Shown: one piece after another, positions 33,940-44,751 of the stretch
Position numbering within the stretch: position 1 is the stretch's first letter
Layout of the letters: each line of letters begins with the position of its first letter
Assembly (NCBI GenBank): GCA_011109175.1
Contig: RDEW01000001.1
Location: forward strand, 2,173,485-2,237,484
DNA from: Dicyema japonicum
Taxonomy: Eukaryota > Dicyemida > Rhombozoa > Dicyemidae
Length of the DNA stretch: 64,000 nt
Direction: 5' to 3'
Notes under the pieces: model-generated
Seen by the model: only the letters and a program-made list of their open reading frames with translations
Database searches by the model: none
Told to the model about the DNA's origin: nothing
Made by a program: the position numbers and the translations under genes

Positions 33940-34720
33940 GACTGCCTGCACAGGACAACAAATCTCTTCTCATGTTGGATAAGGTCTTCAAGCGATGAGG
34001 GGAGTAATTTTCTAGTTTCCTGAGATTAAATAGTAGTATTGGAAAAACATACTTAATGACAGGAACTGAATGTCCCTGATTTTTTGTTTGTTCGTCCAGG
34101 ACGCACAGGTATAGCTGACAGATGGCTCAATGAATTTTTTGTGCAATAATTTCAAAGTTGGGAAAATGGTCTTAATACCACCAAAATAGATTCGATTATC
34201 CCTACCTTTCTTGACCATCTTCCGGAGGTGCCTTCGACATGAGAGGAAAAAAATACTAGTTGTTTGTCGAAGGTGATCTCCAAATGTTCAGTTTCTTTGT
34301 GAAAATGTATATTTAAACCAATAAATAATTAACACAGCCAACCATCCAAAGTGGACCGTCATTATCGACTGTGAGGATGAAAAAGGAAGGGGTTATAAGA
34401 TTAAGTATCAGTTTTTCCAATAATTTTGAAAGAAGTGATGCAGGATTGTCCTTAAGCTTGCCAGGTTTAAGGATAGGGGAATATAAATTTCCATTTATTT
34501 GGAATTATTTTATTGAATAGCTGAAAATCAACGTAATTGCATCAATCGCAATGGGTCAAAGGTGTTTTAGTGAAATAACAAGGATAGAGTCAGGCCCACA
34601 TGAGAGAGAATAATTCATCCTCTTGAATACCTCACTGACGTCTGAAAGTGAAATAAAGTTGATCGGCTGGGTTCTTCTCTGTCCTATTGAGGATAGGACA
34701 GAAGTGGCTAGCTGGTAAAA
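33940..34720 (-). mobile_element. LINE RT fragment
   Basis: The minus strand gives the RT N-terminal half in pieces: SLSCGPDSILVIS (GPDxI block, about 34570-34610), a PILKPGKL block (about 34460-34480) running into LLSKLLEKLILN, and near the low end a post-RT segment (FIEPSVSYTCASWTNKQK). The catalytic YxDD region is absent, so an internal deletion is likely. Confidence 0.55.
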
Positions 34721-34736
34721 AAATCATTTTCCTTCC

Positions 34737-34850
34737 TTCCGATGGCGTCATTGGATCCACCTTACTGAGGAGACGCCCAATGACTGGCTGGCATCAAGAG
34801 GATCCAACTATTCTTTCCCAGGTAAACAATGTCGTTATTTGAAGACAAGT
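34737..34850 (+). repeat. Two-hairpin SINE-like repeat, copy 2
   Basis: Related to 55144-55250 and 61265-61380. It keeps hairpin 1 (GGCGTC 34744-34749 pairing with GACGCC 34772-34777) and a weaker hairpin 2 (ATGAC/GGCAT). See the copy at 55078-55378 for the complete unit. Confidence 0.5.
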
Positions 34851-35029
34851 TCTGGAACGCTGGAACGAGTCAGGATCAAGAAGCTAGTTTGGTTATCCTT
34901 GGTCTTTGGAACAATTTTAATTTTTTTAATTTTAATAATACTTAGTTAGTTAAGTAACCCCAGCCTCAATAACTTGTAGGAGGCTAGATAAGTCGGACTA
35001 ATAAGACTGAGGGAATCTATTATTATTAT

Positions 35030-36536
35030 TATTTAAGCCAAAGAAACACCGTCTTAACCAATAACTAATATTCAGGTGATCCCGGCATCTCTCAATAATC
35101 GGGCCATTTTTTCTCGACGCTCCGACTGTGATCCCACGCATTTTCTATACGGACGGGGGTCTTTTTCCTTTTCTCTTCTGAAATTGCCTCAGTTGCCTCT
35201 ATGATAGACTCGAGTGCTCTGGGGCATTGTTCTTTGTTATCTTCGTATTCTGGGTTCTTCAGACGCCTCAACATCTTCCACATGTTGGAAATTGAGGTCT
35301 GGTTATTCATGGCAGCAGAGATTCGCATGAGTTTCTTCCTTTGGGTGTTGTTTGTGCTTTTCGTGATAAGAATGTTTAGTGACCTGATTCGATTAATAAC
35401 CTCTCGTGAACGATGTATCATTTTCTTAAGGTTGTTTCTTTCCATAATTATTTTCCTTGTTTTTGAGTCGTATTTCAATTTTTCGTTTTTTATATATGCT
35501 TTTCTGATAAAAATATTTCTTCCGTCAATGATTATTTTGTTGAAATAGTATACAGCTTTGTCTATGGAGGAGAAATTTTCAGATTGGAAATGTTGCAGTT
35601 TTGAATCAACGAAATTTGTAAAGCCAGTCCAATTTGCATTTTTGTAATCATAGAAATGAATAGGCTTCGGTACAAAGCGTGGCTCGCAGTTCAGCTTCAT
35701 TAACATTGAATGGTGGTCGCTCCGGAGGTCATAACGGACCGTCCAATTAATGATCGTGGAAAGACGAGGTGAGCAGACGGATAAGTCCGGAGATGTCACC
35801 ATGTCCTTCGTGTTGTATGGTGTCCTAGTGTTCTTTTCGGGTTGTTGATGATTATTAAGTTTTGCATTTGGGATAATAGCAGGTTTCCTCTGTTATCAGC
35901 GGATTGGTAGCGGAACCAAGAAGGGTGCTTCGCATTAAGGTCTCCACATAAAAGCAAGTTCTCCAGTTTGTCCAAGGTAGATAGGTCAAAGGAGAAATTT
36001 TTCTTGCAGGAGCCAGGAGGAGGAACATAAACATTCGCAATTTCAATTTTTCCAATGGAAGTTATAACAGAGATTCCAATTATCTCCGTGTTCGAGTCTT
36101 CCATTAAGCTCTTGTAAAGAGAAGGGTTCTCGAGGTATTTTATTCCTTTTCTCACAAGAGTCAGTAGACCCCCTCCTTGACCAGATGGGCGGTCGGATCT
36201 TACTGTGTTGTATCCGTTAAAGAGAGGAGTAGGAATGTTATTTGAAAGTTTCGTTTCCTGGAGAAGGCAGATGTCCACTCTGTTCCTCTCCAAGAATAAG
36301 GAAAGTTCGGCAATTTTTCCTCTGATCCCGTTTATGTTTAAGCTTTGGATTGTTAACTTCTTTGGGCCTGGGTTTTGTTCCACGTCTCCTGAGGTCAACA
36401 GTCTCAATCGATAGAATGTTCCAACAGTGAGAGAATGCCGTCCAGTGGGAAGTCCTCTGGTTGGTAGAGAGCAAATGGTTCTTTTTAGATATAGTTTAGG
36501 ACTATATCCGACGCCACCAGAAACGGTGAACCACAT
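35030..36536 (-). mobile_element. 2A-bearing LINE: endonuclease kept, RT deleted
   Basis: The minus strand starts with ATG at 36536. A 58-residue leader ends in a 2A motif, followed by an APE endonuclease (LTIQSLNINGIRGK, LLQETKLS, IEIANVYVPPPGSC, LLCGDLNAKHPSWF, and after a frameshift near 35800 DLRSDHHSMLMKLN). The EN-RT linker runs to about residue 450 and then jumps to a C-terminal piece (ALESIIEATEAISEE) and a tail with GGGATCACCTGAATAT and (TAA)n. The RT domain, about 1.5-2 kb, is missing. The C-terminal piece and tail match 40127-40450, which does have the normal upstream RT end. The endonuclease half is open for 246 codons. Confidence 0.8.
36363..36389 (-). other. 2A ribosome-skipping peptide motif
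   Basis: Codes for GDVEQNPGP directly after LLTS at residues 50-58 of the LINE frame. This fits the D-x-E-x-N-P-G-P consensus at which ribosomes skip the Gly-Pro bond. Such motifs are known in several virus families and in some non-LTR retrotransposons (trypanosome ingi/L1Tc, sea-urchin CR1-like). All consensus residues are intact here. Confidence 0.85.
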
Positions 36537-36757
36537 GACGCACGCTAAATATATTAGTATATAAATTAAATATGCATATTCAGATAATTTAATAAGTATT
36601 AAAGATGTTACATTACATTTTATATAATAATCAACAATATTAAATTGAATTAATTTAAATATTTATCATCGCTTCTTTGCTTTACGTGTGTTCACCAACA
36701 TTAAATCATATCATAAGCTTATTAATTATCTAATTATCCTACAATAAAATAGTTTAA

Positions 36758-38126
36758 ATGACAACTAAAAGAGAATTTATCACGAAATCAACCTCTCCCA
36801 GGTTATGGCTCGTATTTATTTTAGGTCTCAAAAGAGGATCTCAAACAGCAGCGAGGAAATTGTCGATCTCGTAAAAGCCGAGTCATTCTCTGAAGTCAGA
36901 CTAAAAGCTGCTAAATCTTTGGAGAAAGTTATGAGGGAACGTTGCGAAGGACCACAATATGATTATCCGGTGATCGCTAGGGAGATTGAGACAGCCCTGT
37001 TTGACCTTATGGGAGACACTGGACAAAAATATTTTACTAAACTTCGTTCCCTCGTATTTAACATGCGAGATAAGTCAAATACAGTATTAGTGAGGTCTCC
37101 GAGTTAGGTCTTATTTGAACGAGGTCATTAATGGGATATATCCCCCAGTGAACTGGCTGAAATGACCACAGCTCAGATGGCGAGCAAGGAATTGACTGAA
37201 TGGAGAAGCAGAAACATTGATAATGTGAGATAGTTAGGTCACGTGAGTAGAACCTGAACAGGATTAAGCAAATGAGTGAGGTTACGACCCCCAATGTAAA
37301 GATAACCCACAAGGGTGAGGTTCCGTTGGGTGATGAAGACATGAATGTGTTCAATGAATAATGAGGACGTAATATCACGTGCTGTGACCCCTCCATTACA
37401 AGATGAGCCAGAATACGAGGTAAAGGTGGTCCCGGGTGAATTCAACGGCCTTTATTCTTTCCAGAGTGAGCTGAGGGAACTCGAACGGGTCAGAGAGGAG
37501 ACTGAGCTAATGTTGAATGTCAGTGAGTTATGTCCCCTACCAGAAGAGCACCTTTGGGATGGCTACATCAGTATGGAAGACAGTTTCCATTTCCAGACAG
37601 TCATGACCCCCATATCGGGAGCTGAAGCTACTATGGTCCCGAAGGAGGTTGTTTTTTTGTTTATTTCAGATGATGCCACCCAATCTAGAAGTGTGTGGGC
37701 GGATTCAGTCGCAGCATGCCTTTGATTACATTCGCACGTGTCTGAACTCTCGCAGGAAGGTTTGTTGATGGTTTATTGCAGGAGTTGGTGGTTTTCAATT
37801 TGAAGTCACTCCACAGAGAGGATGATTTCAAGGTTGAGGAGTTTTCGAAATATTTGGCTTCTAAGGATCGCTTGGCCGTGATTGGGAAGCTGTCTCTCCC
37901 ATTGACTGATTTGTATATCTCACCATATCCATTAGAATCGGCGGATCAACTTATTAGTACTGTTTATGGAAGATCTGGTTGGTTTTTTGTGATATTTGTA
38001 GTCGAGGGTGGGCCTCTGATTGTGTTTGGTCTTGTGAGGAGTACTGTTATGCCGTATGTCCCCAAACCAAAGTACCAGAGATACGAGTTTAGTGGAGTTT
38101 CTAATAGTCCTAAATTTAGTCCATAA
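36758..38126 (+). CDS. TFIIS-M plus SPOC domain protein (PHF3/DIDO/Bye1-like)
   Basis: Probable regulator of elongating Pol II. After a short N-terminus split by a 23-nt intron (36802-36824) comes a TFIIS central domain: ALFDLMGDTGQKYFTKLRSL, FNMRDKSNT, then LAEMTTAQMASKELTEWR. Next is a linker, then a SPOC domain (LWDGYISMEDSFHFQTV, LEVCGRIQSQHAFDYI, KDRLAVIGKLSLPLTDLYIS, GPLIVFGLVRS) that binds phosphorylated Pol II CTD in this family. Introns at 37225-37250, 37648-37669 and 37760-37781 are clear. No PHD finger is seen, unlike DIDO and PHF3. Two spots in the TFIIS domain do not join cleanly: about 13 extra nt at 37093-37110 and a C-run at 37132. A linker junction near 37349 needs a 19-nt intron. 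These are sequence errors, unusual splicing or true lesions. Confidence 0.8.
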
Positions 38127-38225
38127 ATATTTTGTAATAATTATAGTCTTGATGCTTCATAGCTTATTATTTTGAGATATTTTCATTGATAGCTAACGTT
38201 TATAGGATAATTACGATGCCCACTT
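38127..38225. other. 3' flank of the SPOC gene
   Basis: AT-rich spacer with no feature. Likewise 38400-38875 shows only AT-rich sequence. Confidence 0.3.
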
Positions 38226-38229
38226 TACC

Positions 38230-38395
38230 GAACAGAGGGAATTAAACAAATACTAACCCACTTCTTTTCTTTGGAGCGGTTGGAAGAAGTGGTAAATCAA
38301 TAAAATAATTAATGCAATCGCTAAGCGACTTAGAGACATCCCGGAGATGGTTCTCTCAGCTCTTTGAATCGCCATCGTCCGCGACAATGTTTACT
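38230..38395 (-). mobile_element. RTE-type LINE sliver
   Basis: The minus strand reads MAIQRAERTISGMSLSRLA, the RAmERtilGiSL motif found near the C-terminus of RTE-type LINE proteins. Confidence 0.5.
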
Positions 38396-38879
38396 GTCTT
38401 TTTGCAGTTTGTTTCTGATTTTCTTGTATTTTTAACAAACATTGTAATGACTATGTAAATGTGTTTTTCTATATAAATTTATTATAATTAAAAATATGCA
38501 AGTTGATATATTTTTATATTCTGTGTTATAGAACGAGGTGGTAGAATCGATATAATCTGACAGATTAAAATCAATATTTTGGGAAACATTTAGTCAACTT
38601 TTAATTATATGCTGTAAAGTGAAGGAATTTGTATTATAGAGAAAATTATTAATCACTAACACCAGTTTCGTTTGCTCACAGATAATGTGTTCATGTAGAA
38701 TGTAATTTTTCTGTTAGTCTGTTATCATTCTACATTTGGTTAAGGATGTTTTCCATTAAGATTTTTAGGAACTTTATGGATAATCCTTCTCAATAGTTTC
38801 AGTAGTTTTTTAACAAAAAATTATTTATTAAAGTCTTTTAATTAAGATGCTATCCCATGGAGTGATGTGACGAATAGGG

Positions 38880-39405
38880 GGAGAGAATGGTTCTTTTTCA
38901 TTGGTACTGGGCGCCCCCAAAATAGAAGAACCATCCGCCATGATAACAATAAATTTACAAAAAGACTCCAGAAGTTGAATGTCCTCAAGGTAATTGTTGT
39001 GAAGAGCCTGTTCCCAGTAGAAGATGGAATACGCATAACATTGCCTTCGCTATAGAATATGACTGTGGTTCACGGAATTATACACTCTCAGCGTCGTTTT
39101 TGGACAAAATTGACTATACACGAAAAGTCTCAACGCTTTTTTACAGAGTCGAACAGATCATACTGTCGAAACCATCAGACGAAGGAATGGCCGCGGATTC
39201 CTTCGGTTCTGCCAAGAAAAAAGGAATTCATTATGTTCATTCGTGGCGCGATCTCAAAATGGACGACCTCTCCACAGAAATCTGCTCACGTCGACTTCAT
39301 GTGTAGGCACAAGCGCAGACAGCGGTGGGGTCCCTCGATAAGCAAGAATGAAAATTGCAAGGGTGATAAAGGGAACCGGAATCACCTAATTAGTTCGGTT
39401 ACAAG
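38880..39405 (+). mobile_element. LINE (2A clade) 3' fragment, decayed
   Basis: Relic of the post-RT region (NKFTKRLQKLNVLKVI) and C-terminus, ending at the box GGAATCACCTAATTAGTTCGG (39382-39402). Both coding frame and tail are heavily degraded. Confidence 0.5.
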
Positions 39406-39814
39406 AACTGTTTGAGCGAGGCACGTCCTGCTCTCTTTCAGTAAAACATCGGATGTAGGCCTTGCTGTCGACGTTCCCTCCACATCGAAGCTGTATCACT
39501 GGCATACATTCAATCCGATGAGAACAGGTTGATAGGCAACTCTTTTAGTCAGAGTTAAATTGGCATCCAATTTTTATAAGTGAAGGTGAACCACATCCAA
39601 ATTTATCCGAAGTTTGTGAAACCGCGGTTATCTAACTAACTATGTTTCCATGGTCGCAGAAGAAACAAGACAGGTCCCTAAAGCATACTAAAGTCTATCC
39701 ACATCCAAACTGTTGAGATTCTTAGAAAATGATCCAATGGAGTATGGAGAGCAAATGATCCTTCATTCACGCTAATTGAAAGAAGGAAGAAAAAACAGAG
39801 CATAGAAAGAGAAC

Positions 39815-39885
39815 CTTTAGGGATTTAAACTAAGGACCATCGGTACAAGTATGAAATCCTAGCCACTTAGCTACCTGATCGGTTG
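39815..39885 (-). repeat. tRNA-like (Pol III promoter-like) sequence
   Basis: The minus strand has an A box (GGTAGCTAAGTGGCTAGG, about 39858-39875) and a B box (TTAGTTTAAATCC, 39821-39833) with tRNA-like spacing. The central part reads like a tRNA-derived SINE and no acceptor stem is evident. It sits about 80 bp outside the hAT element. Confidence 0.45.
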
Positions 39886-40126
39886 TATTTACTTTATTTA
39901 ACAGTAGAACCAAAATAATTATCGATCCCGATTCGTTCTAATAGAAATCAGTGGTATAAACCAGTAATTCTCAACGAGGGGAGAATCTCCCCTTTTGGGC
40001 GATTTTTCTGACAAGGAGGCGTTGGTGCTCGAAGAGCTCAATGTCATATGAAAAATTAAAGACACATAAATAATCGAGTCTTATTTTATTTATATTATAT
40101 TAAAACTACAACATTTATATTATATT

Positions 40127-40450
40127 TTAATTATTATTATTGAACCAGAAAAACACTGTCATATTCAAAATAAACATATTCAGGTGATCCCGGATTCCCT
40201 CAACGGTTTTTGCATTTTTTTCTCGGTGTTCCGACTTCGTTCCTGCGCATTTCCGATATGGATGTGGTCCGCATACTCGAGTCCTTCGCAGGGGTACTGT
40301 TCCAGTCGCCTCTATCATATTTTCAAGGTTTCTTGCGAGGATGTCCACACGAGAAGATTTCCTTAGTAGGTTTGCTGCAAGGTTAGATCCCCAGACATTA
40401 CATCCGTATCCTATTGTAGACTCGATTAACTGTTTGTATATGACATCCAG
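40127..40450 (-). mobile_element. LINE (2A clade) 3' end nested in hAT
   Basis: The minus strand reads IYKQLIESTIGYGCNVWGSN, then DILARNLENMIEATG, GGGATCACCTGAATAT and a GTGTTTTTCTGG...(AAT)n tail. It is 5'-truncated. It shares its 3' terminus with the 2A element at 35030-36536. Confidence 0.75.
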
Positions 40451-40573
40451 TCCTGATTCAATAATATTTCATTTAAATTATTAGCATGATTTCTAATACT
40501 TCGTGATGAGTCTTGTTTAAAAAAAGTTATAACCTATAAAGAGGAATATATTTTTTTTGGATTTATTAGAAAT

Positions 40574-43500
40574 TATTATTATTATTATTTAAAGCACTCC
40601 CGAGAAGTCATAAAATTAATCAAGCCTCCCTTGTGCCGTATTTCTAGCCATCCTCTCTATCAGCCTTTTCCAGGACCCTCTACTTCGTGCCAGTTCCCTT
40701 AAGGTATCTAGGTCGTCTGCGGAAGTGAGCTTCAGTCCCACAGCCGACAGGTCTCCATTCAAAATAGTTGGGAGTGTGACTCTTGGTCTTCCACGGAAAC
40801 CGGCTCCCGTATGCATTAGGTAGTTTTCCATGGCGATATTCGCGGGTACTTGAGCATTTAGACGTAAGATATGTCCAAAGAGACTCCATCTTGATCTGAA
40901 GATCTCCTCGGATAGTATACCAGATTTGCACTTCGAGTAGAGGTCATTGTTTGAGATCTTCTTAGGCCACTTGATCTTGATTACTGATTTCAATTGTGTC
41001 CTGTGGAAAGCGTCAAGACGGTCCATCTCTTGTTTAGAGATTCCCCAAGTGCCTGAATTGTAGGTCAGGACGGGGATGACAAAAGCCTTATATATTCTGA
41101 GTTTGGTGTTTAATCCCATCCTCTTCTTATGACCCCACATATTCGATACTTTCTTTAGTGCACACATTGCGAGGATTTTCCTCCGAGAAACATCTTCTGA
41201 GTCCCCGAGAAGCGAACCCACCTTCTTTTGCTTTCTCCAAGACTCGTCCGATCTTCGATCATTGCGTGTAAGTGTTGTGAACTCTGTTTTATCGGTGTTA
41301 ACGGTTAAGAACCATTTCGAGAATACGTGTGGAAGAACGTTAAGCATGTGTTGAAGTACTTGAATATCCTCAGAAACAAAGTCCAGGTCGTCCGCGTAGA
41401 TTATCTCGTTATAATTGTTGCCAACCAGGGGTCTGAACTCTCTTAGTGCGGCCTCAAGGTAGACAATAAAGAGGACCGGGGATAGTGAGTCCCCCTGTGG
41501 AACTCCACGTGAGGTCGAAAAAAAGTTAGAGGTAGAGTCACCAATTTTGACGGCAAGTTGAGTGTTCCGCATGAGTAAGTGTATTATTTTGACATCGTCA
41601 GGCAGTAGAAAACTCTCCAACACTTCCATAAGTTTTCCACGGTCCACCGAGTCGAACGCACGGGACATGTCGATACCAAGTATCTCAATAGATTTTTTGT
41701 ATTTTTGGCACAGGGCACAATACCACCTGTGCCCCCATACCACGTCAGCCGTGGACCTGCCCGTCCGGAATCCACTTTGGCCGTCCGAAAGAAATATGTT
41801 CACCCTCTCCTTTATTCGGTTTAAAGCAATGAGGGATAATGTTTTTCGTATGGAGGTTAGGAGTATAATAGGTCTGAAGTTGTGAGGGGGGCCTTTACTT
41901 TTTCCCGGTTTTTGTAGTGGAATTAGCCACCCTTTTCCCAGTTCCAGTTCATCTGCACCCTCGAGAGACCGGTTGAAAATGTTAGTAATCATTTCAATTA
42001 GCTCCTCCGGGCCGTATTGTAAAAGTTCTGCAGTAATGAAGTCTGGTCCGGCAGATCTTCCGGTATTTAATTTTTTAATAGCTTGTTGAGTTTCGGATAT
42101 GGTAATAGGGCTAGTTAGAGTGTACTTGTAAGACTTCCGAGATTTCATTGCTTGGTCAGCCGCGTCCTGTTTGTTGAACATAAGGTCAAAATGGGATGCC
42201 AGAACGTTTGCTTTGTTAATGGTCCCGATAACGTCGTGACCAAGGTTGTCATGGACAGTTAACGAAATTGGACAGTTTTCTCTGCTAAGAAGCCGGATTG
42301 CTTTGAACATTCTTGGTCCGTTCTTGTACTTTAATATGTCTGAGATTTTCTCCTCAGCTTCATTTTTGGCAAGGAATCTTTGTATTTGTTTGATCTTCGT
42401 TAAGACTCTCCCTCTCTGGGTGCGCAGTACTTTGATATCTTCCGGAGCGTTTGTGTTTTCCATCCGGAGTCTGAGCTCTTTCTGTGTTACAGAGAGTTGT
42501 CCGATATCCGGATTACATTGTTTGTGACGAGATTTGGTGATGTGACCAAGCACACTAAAGGCTGTGTTTTGGATAGCAACCACTATTTCATCCCATAAGC
42601 TGTTTGTCGGCTGATTTTGGTTAATACTGTTGATGCTATCTCTCAGAACTGCACTATAACGACATTTGGTGGATTCTTCGTAGCGTAACCTCTCAGTGTC
42701 GAAACGTACTGAGGTAAGGCCTTTGTGTTTCCCGTGTATTCCATGGATTCTTTTAAGTACTAGCCGGGCGACCACAAGTTTATGATCGCTACTTGTTTCA
42801 AGTCCACCGTAAGATCTCGAGTCCTGTAGGAGGGCCTTCTGATGTTGCTTGCAGATAATATAGTCGATCTGATTGTATATATTGACTGTGTTTCCAGATT
42901 TGCCTTTTCTGGTACCAACCCACGTGGTCCTGTGTCTTGCCGGGTGCTTGAAACAAGTGTTGCATATGAGTAGGTTGAATGCCGTGCAAAATTGTATTAA
43001 TGCCTCTCCGGGGATGTTACGGCGGTTTCTACCGTGGGATCCAATACACGTTTCACCAGGTCTTGCTTTTCCGGCCCTGGCGTTCCAGTCCCCGGCGATA
43101 AAAAGAAAGTAAGAGGATGAAAGTGAGTTGTACACACTTGTGAGAGTAGAGTAAAACGTATCCAGTTCTTCGATATTCGTTGATACACGTGCTCCGGTTG
43201 GGGCATATACATTTATGATGGAGATCACTGAGTTGAGTTTGTTTCCGCATTTGATTTGTAACACCGCGACACGGTCAGATACTGCCCATACTCTTGAGAC
43301 ACAGTGAAACAAGTGCCGATGAACAGCAAATCCGAGCCCATAGTGCCTGCAGTCTGGTGTGAGGGTCAAAAGGTAAAAATTCTGAAACAGTTCTGCAGAT
43401 TGTTCGGTTATTTTCGTCTCTTGCAGACAACAGACAGAGATGTTGTATTTACTCAGATCACGCGCCAATTGTTGTTTCTTGTAGCACTGATTGAGGCCTC

Positions 43501-43584
43501 GGCAGTTGAGGGATCCAAGAGTGAGGGGAGAAACTGGTAAGCAATACGAAGAAGACATAGTGCAAGTAGAGGGACGTCACCACC
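40574..43584 (-). mobile_element. Full-length RTE-like LINE C with intact 980-aa ORF
   Basis: A single minus-strand ORF (43558-40616) encodes APE endonuclease plus reverse transcriptase. EN: LGSLNCRG (Asn), CCLQETK (Glu), AGDWNAR, IDYIICK, and terminal SSDHKLV (Asp-His). RT: SAGPDFITAELL, FRPIILLTS, QSGFRTGRSTADV, GIDMSRAFDSV (first catalytic Asp), SRGVPQGDSLSPVLF and EIIYADDLDF (second and third Asp). The C-terminus is GRPRVTLPTIL. The 5' UTR is only about 26 nt. The 3' end is TTCTCGGGAGTGCTTTAAA plus (TAA)n. The element is bounded by a perfect 12-bp target duplication TTTATTAGAAAT (40562-40573, 43585-43596). All catalytic positions I can check are intact, so it may be or recently have been active. 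The single ORF, length, short UTRs and TAA tail fit RTE-like elements. Confidence 0.93.
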
Positions 43585-44751
43585 TTTATTAGAAATCCTC
43601 AGATTTTCATAAACCGCTTTGTTTGCAATGTGGGACAGTGTTTTCCAATGAGGTAATGAAGCGCTTAATCAAACATTTAAAGCGTAAACATCCCAACTCA
43701 ATTGGAAAAAAACAGAAATTTTTTTGAATTAAAAAAGAATTATGAAAATAAAAAAACTATAACTTTTCGTTTTAACAAAAGCATATTTCAAAAAGTTTCT
43801 GGATTATTTTATTCATACAAAGTTGCAGAGATAATTGCAAAAACAGGTTTTACAAATTGCTAGCATCTATGTTCGGTGAAGAACTAGCCAGAAACTTTTG
43901 AATCCAAGACTTTGAAGCGCTTTAGTTGATTCCCCGTCAGGGATATTTTGATGCGGGATGGAGTATCCTCAATTTAGACCTATGAAGTCATCATGTCGGA
44001 TGAGACAATGGCTTCGATGATATACTCAATTTTACAAAAACTGTGGATAAACACTGAAGAAAGTATAATTGAATAACATGACGCAAGTCTTGTGGAACGA
44101 GAATTGATAAAGAACAGATAATAAAAAGTAATTGCCTCTTGTGGTAATGTATATTTTTTAGTCACATTATTATTTCATTATTGATCAAAGTTTTATCAAA
44201 TAAATCCTTTACTAATCAATTCTTTACGTAGCTTTAAATCATAGAGAAATTTTGTAAATGTCAAATTTATTATATATTTTCCAATTTTTATTTCATATTT
44301 TGGAGTTTCACTGAAAATTATTGATTTTACGAACATTAATTCTCCATTAATGAAGTCGGAAGACAAGTAGAAATAGTCACAAGGTCTAACTTCTAAATAC
44401 CTTTGAGTATGGGAAAAATATCATCAGGAAAAACGTAACAAAATAAATGTACAAGAAAGAGGAGATATAAGGATTGCACTTACGAAAAGAAAGGCAAATT
44501 TAGAGAATGTTGTGAATACTCATATACCACAGGGATCTCATTAAAACTATGATTTTTAAATAAAAAAATATTTCTTAGATAATTTCTGTACGTGAAAATA
44601 ACTTTTTGAGTTGTGAAATAAGGGGCGAAAAAAATTGCGGGGGCGATTAAATAAAAAGGTCGAGAACCACTGGTATAAACCATGGAATATAGCACTTTAT
44701 TATGAGCGGTAAATAATTGAAAAATAAATTGAAAACAATAACATTATTAAC

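Larger units (their letters stand above)
39962..44672 (+). mobile_element. hAT transposon with nested LINE insertions
   Basis: Terminal inverted repeats CAGTAATTCTCAACG (39962) and CAGTGGTTCTCGACC (read inward from 44672) are flanked by the 8-bp duplication GTATAAAC (39954-39961 and 44673-44680), the hAT hallmark. A decayed BED-finger/transposase fragment lies at 43615-44130 (PLCLQCGTVFSNEVMKRLIK, HLKRKHPNS, then SYKVAEIIAKTGF), resembling ZBED/SCAND3-type hAT proteins. Most of the transposase is gone. Two LINEs inserted later (40127-40450 and 40574-43584). Confidence 0.85.

Noticed and set aside
35201-35548. Plus-strand 115-codon frame rich in hydrophobic residues
   Set aside because: Antisense shadow of the LINE coding region on the minus strand, whose protein is recognisable.
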